A DNA stretch of 64,000 bases. Origin: Alkalibaculum sporogenes. Lineage in GTDB: Bacteria > Bacillota > Clostridia > Eubacteriales > Alkalibacteraceae. The stretch is taken from positions 110,452 through 174,451 of the forward strand of contig NZ_WHNX01000005.1 in NCBI RefSeq assembly GCF_009362815.1, read 5' to 3'. Positions 20,109 through 27,197 of the stretch are shown here, one piece after another. Positions within the stretch are counted from its first letter, which is position 1. Every line of letters starts with the position of its first letter. Position numbers and translations under genes: made by a program. The notes beneath the pieces were generated by a model. That model was not told where the DNA came from, searched no databases, and saw nothing but the letters and a program-made list of their open reading frames with translations.

Positions 20109-21032
20109 TTAAATGGAAGGGAATACATCTGTAGCTTTCCAAGCCTCGGGTATTCTAGTTCGAATAATATCTCCAACAATTTCTTTTTCATATTCGTCAA
20201 AAGTTTTACCTGTGATACCCATACGGATCGCTAACCTTGGTTTTAATCCTCTTCTAATAGTTTTAAGTGCAGATATAAGGCCTCTTAAATCAACAGCCTT
20301 AGTAGATATCTCACTATTCTCTGATTTTGTCTGTAAATCTAAAAATACGCCTATAAACTGATTTAATATTTCTTCATTAGCATCGTTAAATTCATCTTTC
20401 AAAATACGCAGTAGTTTTTCTCTGTCAACTTTTGGAATATCAACTACTAAAAATCTAGATACTAATGCTTCATTTAAATCTTTAGTTCCAGCGTAGTCAT
20501 AATTCATTGTTCCAATAAATCTTGTAGCTTCGTGTAATTTAATTTTATCATAACCTGGTATGTCGATGATCCTACGGTAATCTAAAGCTGAGTGTAGAAC
20601 TACAATTGCATCGTTCTTAGCCATATTTATTTCATCAAATATACCAAATCCACCATGTACTGCACAACGATACACTGCGCCTTTGCGAAGCTTGACTTCA
20701 TTATCCTGGAAAGTGTCTGTTCCTATTAGACTAGAGCTATCTGTATTAACATGAAAGGATACATTCCATTGTGGTCTTCCAAACAGGTGACACAGATTAT
20801 CAGAAAGCACATTTTTCCCTGTTGCCTTAGGTCCTGATAACAGTATATTTTCTCCTTCGAGTAGAGCAGCAATTGACATTTCCCAAATATCCTTCCCGTA
20901 GAAGAAATTAGTTGGCTCAGGTATTCTATCCTTTGACTCATTATCTATTTTATAAAAATTTTTAAAGTAAATAATATCATCTATTAACTTTTGATTTACA
21001 TCATGTTCTATAAGAAATTTAATAATATCCAC
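20109..21032 (-). CDS. MoxR-family AAA+ ATPase (NorQ/CbbQ-like)
   Basis: About 307 aa. Walker A is GPKATGKN (about residue 71), Walker B is GIFDEINMAKND (about 130), and sensor 1 is RFIGTMNYDYAGT (about 168). Then comes the typical LNEALVSRFLVVDIP and a C-terminal lid. The residue after the Walker A lysine, normally Thr or Ser, is Asn here. The C-terminal CbbQ/NorQ-type extension is plausible. I favour the GTG at 21032, 9 nt after AAAGG, over the ATG at 21041 that abuts it. It is followed by the VWA gene and shares its terminator. Such pairs act as chaperone-like metal-insertion or remodelling machines; the target here cannot be named. Confidence 0.82.
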   Translation of the reverse strand: MDIIKFLIEHDVNQKLIDDIIYFKNFYKIDNESKDRIPEPTNFFYGKDIWEMSIAALLEGENILLSGPKATGKNVLSDNLCHLFGRPQWNVSFHVNTDSSSLIGTDTFQDNEVKLRKGAVYRCAVHGGFGIFDEINMAKNDAIVVLHSALDYRRIIDIPGYDKIKLHEATRFIGTMNYDYAGTKDLNEALVSRFLVVDIPKVDREKLLRILKDEFNDANEEILNQFIGVFLDLQTKSENSEISTKAVDLRGLISALKTIRRGLKPRLAIRMGITGKTFDEYEKEIVGDIIRTRIPEAWKATDVFPSI

Positions 21033-21254
21033 GTTTATCATCCTTTAGCAATTTAATAAAATCATATATTTATATATTCCATTATCTCCTGTACATTAAA
21101 CACCTAAGTAATTGTATCTTTTATAATTTAAATAATTTATTACCATAGAGAATTACCTTGATCAATGATGATTGACCTTTGAATCAAGCACCTCGGTAGT
21201 ATACTTGTTCCTATAACACCTTCATTAATTACGCAACGACTTTGATAAATTATA

Positions 21255-21306
21255 CTAAAAAGCCCTTCTAATTTTAATAGGTTTCAATTAATTTATTAGA
21301 AGGGCT
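21255..21306 (-). terminator. Terminator after tRNA-Val
   Basis: A perfect 12-bp stem (21261-21272 with 21295-21306) is followed on the minus strand by UUUUAGU, 24 nt past the tRNA 3' end. It also insulates the moxR unit. Confidence 0.75.
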
Positions 21307-21329
21307 AAAATATTCAATAATATTATCAA

Positions 21330-21405
21330 TGGTGATTCCGACTGGACTTGAACCAGCGACCTCCACCGTGTCAGGGTGGCGCTCTCCCAGCTGAGCTACG
21401 AAATC
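21330..21405 (-). tRNA. tRNA-Val (anticodon GAC)
   Basis: A 76-nt cloverleaf on the minus strand: acceptor GATTTCG/CGGAATC (one G-U), D arm GCTC/GAGC with AGCTGGGA, anticodon stem CCACC/GGTGG with loop CTGACAC giving anticodon GAC, and a T arm with TTCAAGT. Discriminator A is followed by an encoded CCA. A TATAAT box lies about 15 nt upstream. All stems pair, so the call is firm. Confidence 0.96.
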
Positions 21406-21463
21406 ACTAATTTTCATTATACAATAATTCTTAATGATTTAAAAGTTATTTTTAACACTGCAT

Positions 21464-23566
21464 CTATTTTTTAAAGTAAATTCTTGTTACATTTAAAATA
21501 GCAATTAACGCAACTCCTACATCTGCAAAAATAGCTGCCCACATATTCGCTAGTCCAAATGCACCTAAAATCAATACTAATGCTTTAACTCCTAATGCTA
21601 AGATTATATTTTGTATTACAATTTTATTTGTAAATTTTGCTATTTTAATTCCTTCAACGATTTTATTAGGCTCATCTGTGATTAGCACAACATCAGATGC
21701 CTCAATAGCAGCGTCTGACCCTAATGCACCCATTGATATTCCAACATCTGCAATTGCTAATACTGGAGCATCGTTTATCCCATCACCTACAAAAGCAATA
21801 TGAGATTTGATATCATTATTTTTTAGTTTTTCAAACTCTGAGACTTTATCTTGAGGAAGTAGCTCTGCCTTTACGCGATCTATTTTTAACTTATGTTTTA
21901 TTTCATTAGCAACACGTGATTGATCGCCAGTAAACATTACTACTTCTTTAATCCCTTGTTTCTTTAAATTATATACTAGAGTTTCTATCCCTGGTTTTAC
22001 CTCATCAGAAATAACTAAATAACCATAATATTTATTGTCTATAGCTACATAACTTACAGTACCTCCTTCGTCTACCTGATCAACTAAGATTCCTTCTTGT
22101 GACATAAGTTTACTATTTCCAACTAATACTTGATGGCCTCTATAATTTGCCCGTATGCCTTTCCCACCAATTTCTTCAAAATCATCTATCTCTTTTATAT
22201 CAATATTGCCTTCATAATATCTAGTTATTGATGTAGCAAGAGGATGACTTGATAAAGCCTCAGATTTAGCAGCACATTCTATCATGAACTCTTTATCTTC
22301 TTCATTTTTTACAAAAACCTTGTTTACTGTAAAGACACCTTTCGTAAGAGTCCCTGTCTTATCAAAAACAATAGTATTTATATTTTTTAGCACCTCTAGG
22401 TATTGACCGCCTTTAATAAGTATACCTTCCTTAGAGGCTGCACCTATACCTGCAAAATAACCTAATGGTATCGATACTACTAAAGCACAAGGGCAGGATA
22501 TTACTAAGAAAATAAGCCCTCTATGTACCCACTGTCCAAGTGATTGTCCTGACATCAATAAAGGTGGGATAAATGATATTGCCATAGCAGCAAAAACAAC
22601 TACTGGAGTGTAATATCTAGCGAATTTAGTAATGAACTTTTCTGTCTGTGACTTTTTAGCACTTGCATTTTCTATTAGATTTAATATCTTCGCTACAGTG
22701 GATTCGCTATACTCCTTTGTCACTCTTACATTTAATACTGAATTATTATTTATATAACCACTTAATATCATGTCTCCAATGGCAAATTTTCTTGGTACCG
22801 ATTCTCCAGTAATAGGGGAAGTATCTACCCACGATAATCCTTCAACAACTTCTCCGTCTACTGCAACTTTCTCTCCCGCCTTGACTACAATTATATCTCC
22901 AACACTTAAGTCTTCTGGAGAAACTTTGATTAGCTCATTTTTTATAATCTTATTAGCGTATGACGCTTTTATATTGACTAAATCTTTAATTGATTTTCGC
23001 GAATTATCCACGGCATAATCTTGAAACAGCTCACCAATTTTATAGAAGAACATTACTGCTACCCCTTCAGCATACTCTCCTATTGCAAATGCTCCTATAG
23101 TAGCAATAGTCATCAAAAAATTTTCATCAAATACTTCTCTTTTTAAAATATTTCTAAAAGCCGTTATTATAACATTCCATCCTATCAGTAGATAAGACCC
23201 TACATACAAAACGAGTTTAATTTGTGGGTTGCTTATAAACATAGATATCACAAACAAAGCTATACCGACAATCAACTTGTAGTCTTTAATAAAATATGTA
23301 CAAATACTACTCTTTTTAGCTGGCAATCTACCAATCTCAATTTTTTCTTTCTCTCTAACCACTACATGAGGTTCATATGTGTTTACTATCTCTTTTATAC
23401 TTTTTAGTACCTTTTCTCTATCTTCAATACTATCTAACTCAAATTTTATAGAAGAATCAACAAAATCAATAAATGAATTTTTAATTTCTGGTAATTGCTT
23501 AACTTTCTGTTCTATTTTATCTGCACAACTAGAACAATTTAAACCTTCTAATATTACAACTTCCAT
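21464..23566 (-). CDS. Heavy-metal P1B-type ATPase (Zn/Cd/Pb exporter type)
   Basis: A 700-aa copper/zinc-type transport ATPase. The N-terminal metal-binding domain has the C-S-S-C form of C-x-x-C (GLNCSSC, residues 11-14). The membrane metal site is SCPCALVVSIP (CPC, about residue 343). The phosphorylation motif DKTGTLTKG is near 385, the SHPLAT histidine-proline motif near 435, and GDGINDAPVLA near 605. CPC followed by A-L-V rather than the Cu-ATPase pattern, and the ending with N-V-x-R, suit the CadA/ZntA (Zn2+/Cd2+/Pb2+) subgroup. The promoter and operator just upstream point to metal-responsive repression by an ArsR/CadC-type protein that is not encoded nearby. Confidence 0.9.
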   Translation of the reverse strand: MEVVILEGLNCSSCADKIEQKVKQLPEIKNSFIDFVDSSIKFELDSIEDREKVLKSIKEIVNTYEPHVVVREKEKIEIGRLPAKKSSICTYFIKDYKLIVGIALFVISMFISNPQIKLVLYVGSYLLIGWNVIITAFRNILKREVFDENFLMTIATIGAFAIGEYAEGVAVMFFYKIGELFQDYAVDNSRKSIKDLVNIKASYANKIIKNELIKVSPEDLSVGDIIVVKAGEKVAVDGEVVEGLSWVDTSPITGESVPRKFAIGDMILSGYINNNSVLNVRVTKEYSESTVAKILNLIENASAKKSQTEKFITKFARYYTPVVVFAAMAISFIPPLLMSGQSLGQWVHRGLIFLVISCPCALVVSIPLGYFAGIGAASKEGILIKGGQYLEVLKNINTIVFDKTGTLTKGVFTVNKVFVKNEEDKEFMIECAAKSEALSSHPLATSITRYYEGNIDIKEIDDFEEIGGKGIRANYRGHQVLVGNSKLMSQEGILVDQVDEGGTVSYVAIDNKYYGYLVISDEVKPGIETLVYNLKKQGIKEVVMFTGDQSRVANEIKHKLKIDRVKAELLPQDKVSEFEKLKNNDIKSHIAFVGDGINDAPVLAIADVGISMGALGSDAAIEASDVVLITDEPNKIVEGIKIAKFTNKIVIQNIILALGVKALVLILGAFGLANMWAAIFADVGVALIAILNVTRIYFKK

Positions 23567-23591
23567 GATTACAGCTCACACCTTTCACTTG

Positions 23592-23617
23592 AACATATGA
23601 ATATATGTTCATATGTT
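23592..23617 (-). promoter_or_regulatory. CadC/SmtB-like operator palindrome
   Basis: A perfect 10-bp inverted repeat around a 6-nt centre. On the minus strand its core reads TGAACA-TA-TATTCA, close to the 12-2-12 ArsR/SmtB-family metal-sensor operator as I remember it. It covers the predicted start of transcription of the metal ATPase gene. Confidence 0.75.
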
Positions 23618-23623
23618 ATTTTT

Positions 23624-23652
23624 ATTATAAATAATAAAATATCCTTTGTCAA
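23624..23652 (-). promoter_or_regulatory. Consensus promoter of the metal ATPase gene
   Basis: On the minus strand TTGACA (23647-23652), exactly 17 nt, then TATAAT (23624-23629): both hexamers are perfect. Transcription should begin inside the operator at 23592-23617, so a bound repressor would block a very strong promoter. Confidence 0.8.
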
Positions 23653-23776
23653 CTGTATATTGATAGTTAACAAGTGATTGATTATACTATTTATAAAGCA
23701 ATTTATTACTAGGAGGAGCAATCTGTTAAATTTATTCTATTTATTTTCACTAAGATATATATCAAACACCTAAAAC

Positions 23777-23806
23777 GAGGCATCAAGATTTTCATCTCAA
23801 TGCCTC
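23777..23806 (-). terminator. Terminator after the GrpB-family gene
   Basis: A 7-bp GAGGCAT/ATGCCTC stem with four further inner pairs. On the minus strand it is followed by GUUUUAGG, about 45 nt past the stop codon. Confidence 0.6.
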
Positions 23807-23848
23807 TAGATTATTTTATTATCCCTTGGATATGAATTATACTCATTT

Positions 23849-24430
23849 TTAGGGTAAGTATCTACCTATATACTCTAATTTTGCTTTTTCCGTATATCTT
23901 TTAATAAACTCTGTTTTTGCTTCTGTGTATCCATCTCTGTCGTGTTCGAATTCTTTCCTCAATTTCAATTTGAGATTTCCATATTGAACGGCCACATCAG
24001 TATTATCTAATAGGTAATCTCTAAAATATAACTCATCCCAATCACCCAAATGCCTAACATGAAGATGATACACCTTCTCCGCAAACCCATCAGATGTATA
24101 CCCTTTATTGAACAGCAGTCTTAAAACTGGTTCGTACTCACTAAACATAAGTATCCAACCATTAACATTTGTGATTTCAATTAGCTTTGTAATATCGCAA
24201 TTGTTATCAACTTCTAGCAAAATATCTACAGTAGGTTTCGTAATCATTCCTTCTACCGCACTGCTTCCGATATGGTTGATACGTTTTATATCTTCATAAA
24301 TGAGACTTTTTAAAAGCTGTCTTTCTTCGATAGCATACCATTCTTTATATTTGGAACTCTGCTCTTCAAGGATAATAGGAAACAATTCCCACAGTTCTTT
24401 CAATGTCATCTCTGATAGTTCTTTTTTCAA
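23849..24430 (-). CDS. GrpB family protein (UPF0157, nucleotidyltransferase-like)
   Basis: About 193 aa. The family core is clear: INHIGSSAVEGMITKPTVDILLEV (written in parts: INHIGSSAV and MITKPTVDILLEV, about residues 50-75). It has the G-S and D-x-x nucleotidyltransferase-like pattern, and downstream YHLHVRHLGDWDELYFRDYL and K-x-E-F. Most GrpB proteins have no known role; some are fused to dephospho-CoA kinases. The start is probably the TTG at 24430, 5 nt after GAGGTGG, rather than the GTG at 24439 inside that site. It begins a three-gene accessory patch of small unrelated genes. Confidence 0.85.
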   Translation of the reverse strand: MKKELSEMTLKELWELFPIILEEQSSKYKEWYAIEERQLLKSLIYEDIKRINHIGSSAVEGMITKPTVDILLEVDNNCDITKLIEITNVNGWILMFSEYEPVLRLLFNKGYTSDGFAEKVYHLHVRHLGDWDELYFRDYLLDNTDVAVQYGNLKLKLRKEFEHDRDGYTEAKTEFIKRYTEKAKLEYIGRYLP

Positions 24431-24572
24431 TCTTACCACCTCATAGGATTGTAAAAGTTACTTCTCCAACAGACAATTTTATCATAATAAGAATAAATCA
24501 TTATCATCCATTACATTTGCCTTTTTTCTATCGATACTTCTTTGGTTATTTGTAACGTGTTTGCCCTATCAT

Positions 24573-25163
24573 TTAAGACTCTTTCCAGACTAAATTGTAT
24601 CTCGTTACACCATTTGATGCAGTATTAGTATTGTAAAGTTCGCATCCAAAATGCTGATATATTTTTGCATACTCTTCCATGTCCGTATCAAATAAAAGGG
24701 GTACGTTTCTTTCTCTTGCCATATCCATTGCAAATTCAATCATTTCTCGTATCTTCCCCTGTCCTTGATGTGCTTCTGAAACACATACCATAAGCACCTC
24801 AACATATGTATTCTTTGTATATTTACTATTTCCATCACTAATTTGCTTAATATGGTTGAAAAATCTTTTCAAGGTACTAAAAGGTACGACTCTTAGAATT
24901 TTTATCAACATTTTTAATTGAGGACCCATGGCCTTCCTATCACTATATGTCAGTCCTATATAAGCAGTTCCATCATCATTTTGGTATAGCGCGTTTGACT
25001 CATATACACATTTTACATATGCCCACATATATTTCATGACAATATCTTTGCGTTCCTCTATACTTCCAAACTCATGGAATAGTTCATTGCTTAGAAATGA
25101 ACTTCCTATTATTTCTGATATATCATTTAGTTCCTGTTTCTTTAAATTTTTAAGCAGTTTCAT
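24573..25163 (-). CDS. GNAT family N-acetyltransferase
   Basis: A 196-aa acetyltransferase. The acetyl-CoA loop is QGQGKIREMIEFAM (about residues 133-146), preceded by the strand VLMVCVSEAHQGQG. The C-terminal YAKIYQHFGCELYNT is the usual end of the fold. The N-terminal ~100 residues contain a helical region typical of the broad group of GNATs related to puromycin-type or unknown acetyltransferases. The substrate is not recognisable. Start supported by GGAG 7 nt before the ATG. It lies between GrpB and DUF998 genes, none of which suggests a pathway. Confidence 0.8.
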   Translation of the reverse strand: MKLLKNLKKQELNDISEIIGSSFLSNELFHEFGSIEERKDIVMKYMWAYVKCVYESNALYQNDDGTAYIGLTYSDRKAMGPQLKMLIKILRVVPFSTLKRFFNHIKQISDGNSKYTKNTYVEVLMVCVSEAHQGQGKIREMIEFAMDMARERNVPLLFDTDMEEYAKIYQHFGCELYNTNTASNGVTRYNLVWKES

Positions 25164-25284
25164 TCATAATCTCCTTTACTTTATACTAATATACAACTTT
25201 TTTTTCTATCCGGATAAAAGCACTATCCGTCAATAATATAATAGGGACAATAGACTCTTCAGCAATTTAAACTGCTGAACGTTA

Positions 25285-25851
25285 TCATATCTGTCTGTTC
25301 TTAGGTGCTTTCATATAAAAGAATAACCATCCAAAGGCACTCACAAACATAACCCTTTGTAACATCCCCATGATTGACGGAAAGGTCATCATGGCAATAG
25401 ATATTATTATAGCAACAAATACCATAATAATTCCTACTGTTCTCTGCATTCCACGGCTTATCAATCCATGTCCTGCCGTAAGTAAAGTAAAGCTAAATCC
25501 TGTCAAACTGGCAAAAATAGAATGTATCAGATCATGTTGCTGGTTGACTGATACAGAGTCAACTAAAGGTGCATGTTTAAAAAAACCTGTCAATACCAGG
25601 CTGAGCCCAAAGACCACACCCAGTATCTGGTGGTATCTAATCCTGCTATGATAGGTAATCGAAATTGCCATCACTCCAAGACAAATAAAAACTATATTCA
25701 TCACCCATGAATATGGAGAACCTTGTGCTCCAAGATGACTGGTAGTATTGCTTAAAATAGAATAGCCTGCAAAACTAAATAACGCCAACCCATTTGATAC
25801 CACTAAAAATAGACAGAATATGAACAAAGAGATTTTTTTGCTTTTTTTCAT
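25285..25851 (-). CDS. DUF998 family integral membrane protein
   Basis: A 188-aa protein with about five or six transmembrane segments. The N-terminal GYSILSNTTSHLGAQGSPYSW, with conserved S-x-L-x(2)-G in the first external loop, and the FKHAPLVDSVS...HDLIHSIFASL region with conserved histidines are typical of DUF998 proteins. These are of unknown function and distantly resemble diiron/heme-type four-helix membrane proteins. Strong AGGAGG ribosome site before the ATG. Two weak hairpins lie downstream (25208-25227 and 25259-25280), neither with a convincing U tail. Confidence 0.72.
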   Translation of the reverse strand: MKKSKKISLFIFCLFLVVSNGLALFSFAGYSILSNTTSHLGAQGSPYSWVMNIVFICLGVMAISITYHSRIRYHQILGVVFGLSLVLTGFFKHAPLVDSVSVNQQHDLIHSIFASLTGFSFTLLTAGHGLISRGMQRTVGIIMVFVAIIISIAMMTFPSIMGMLQRVMFVSAFGWLFFYMKAPKNRQI

Positions 25852-26232
25852 TATAAAAAGCCTCCTATAGTATGTGGTATTGAAGGAAATATTTCATTAT
25901 ATAATTATTATCTTATATAATTATACAAAATACAAGAAACTCTGATCGTACTATTAAGTGAGAAACTGCAAAAGGTACTATTAGAACTCTCAATAGTGAC
26001 CTATACTAAGCATTGGAAAATTAAAGTTGTTTCAGTACTAATTTTATGTTAAAATTTCACTAAATAAGCATCTCACAAACGCTTGTACGAGTAACATGAA
26101 GGTTAAAACTTATCACTTATTAACATTTAAAATGATCTACGCTTACCGTTATGAATAACATAAATGGACGGTGAATAAGTATTAAACCTCTGAGAGCGTA
26201 CAGAGGTTTTGTTGTTTTATTTGGAGGCTATG
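25852..26232. other. Gene-free 380-nt region before ung
   Basis: I find no convincing gene. The left part holds the DUF998 ribosome site and AT-rich DNA. A 20-codon reading frame at 26096-26158 (plus) lacks a ribosome site. The right end holds a terminator-like hairpin (26184-26209) only about 14 nt before the ung ribosome site. Confidence 0.6.
26184..26220 (+). terminator. Terminator-like hairpin in the ung leader
   Basis: A perfect 9-bp stem (26184-26192 with 26201-26209), an 8-nt loop and the U-rich tail TGTTGTTTTATTT. It sits directly upstream of the ung ribosome site, so it may end a short upstream transcript or attenuate ung. Confidence 0.55.
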
Positions 26233-26910
26233 ATGGCAGGAATACTACATAATCAATGGAAAGAACCTTTAGAAGTTGAGTTTAAAGAAAAATATTTTAA
26301 AGACTTGGGTCAATTTTTAAAACAGGAATATCTAACAAAGCAAATATTGCCACCGATGGATGATATTTTCAATGCATTTCATTATACGTCTTTGGAAAAT
26401 GTCAAGGTTTTATTGCTAGGTCAAGATCCATATCACAATCCCAACCAAGCTCACGGACTATCCTTCTCCGTTCTGCCAGGGCAAGATCCCCCACCATCAC
26501 TTCAAAATATCTATAAAGAGCTACAAGATGACTTAGGTTGTTATATACCCAATAATGGCTATTTGAAAAAGTGGGCAGATCAAGGCGTTATGTTATTAAA
26601 TACTGTACTTACAGTTTGTGCCCATCAAGCCAATTCTCATAAAGGAAAGGGCTGGGAACAGTTTACAGATGCGGTAATAAATATTATCAATGAACAGGAC
26701 AGACCTATTGTGATTTTACTATGGGGAAGACCAGCACAAACGAAAGAAAAGATGTTGAATAATCCTAAGCATTTAGTGCTAAAATCACCTCATCCAAGCC
26801 CGTTGTCTGCCTATCGAGGGTTTTTGGGATGTAAGTGTTTTAGTACATGTAATGAATTTTTGACAACCCATGGCATAGAGGCAATTGATTGGCAGATAGA
26901 GAATTTTTGA
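26233..26910 (+). CDS. ung: Uracil-DNA glycosylase (family 1)
   Basis: Removes uracil from DNA as the first step of base excision repair. The catalytic water-activating motif GQDPYHNPNQAHGLSFSV is at about residues 65-82, with Asp of QDPY. The LLLNTVLTV segment and the DNA-intercalating HPSPLSAYRGFLG loop (about 188-200) are intact. I chose the ATG at 26233, 5 nt after GGAGG; upstream in-frame ATGs are at 26230 and 26209. The resulting 225-226 aa match the family. Confidence 0.97.
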   Translation: MAGILHNQWKEPLEVEFKEKYFKDLGQFLKQEYLTKQILPPMDDIFNAFHYTSLENVKVLLLGQDPYHNPNQAHGLSFSVLPGQDPPPSLQNIYKELQDDLGCYIPNNGYLKKWADQGVMLLNTVLTVCAHQANSHKGKGWEQFTDAVINIINEQDRPIVILLWGRPAQTKEKMLNNPKHLVLKSPHPSPLSAYRGFLGCKCFSTCNEFLTTHGIEAIDWQIENF

Positions 26911-27100
26911 TCTTACAACGTATAGCATTGCTATATGTTGAATATTAGTAAACTCATACTTGACAATTCTAAATAAATTTTTGGTTATTGGATATTAATT
27001 TATTGGCAAATGATGGTCAAACCACTTATTAATTGGGAAATAACTGACTAATAATTTCGACTTAGCTAAAATTGTACCGGCTTTAGACAACGTGTTATTA

Positions 27101-27153
27101 GTATGTCATAAAACTTATATTTGCGCGTTTATTGTATGTCAAAAAAACTATAT
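27101..27153 (+). repeat. Two near-identical 20-nt direct repeats upstream of fbp
   Basis: GTATGTCATAAAACTTATAT at 27101-27120 and GTATGTCAAAAAAACTATAT at 27134-27153 differ at two positions and start 33 nt apart, about three helical turns. The second overlaps the -35 region of a TATAAT box at 27160-27165. They could be tandem binding sites for an fbp regulator. Confidence 0.45.
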
Positions 27154-27197
27154 AGGTGTTATAATAAAAATATATTACTGTAAGGGTGGTTTTAAAT

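Noticed and set aside
21164..21195. Overlapping small inverted repeats in the moxR leader as a riboswitch.
   Set aside because: Short AT-rich stems without a recognisable aptamer or terminator.
26096..26158. A 20-codon reading frame (starting MKVKTYHLL) in the gap before ung.
   Set aside because: No ribosome site before the ATG, no similarity I can recognise and a length expected by chance in AT-rich DNA.
26916..26940. A 10-12-bp hairpin after ung as an intrinsic terminator.
   Set aside because: The loop is almost absent and the following bases are not U-rich, so it is at best a weak terminator.
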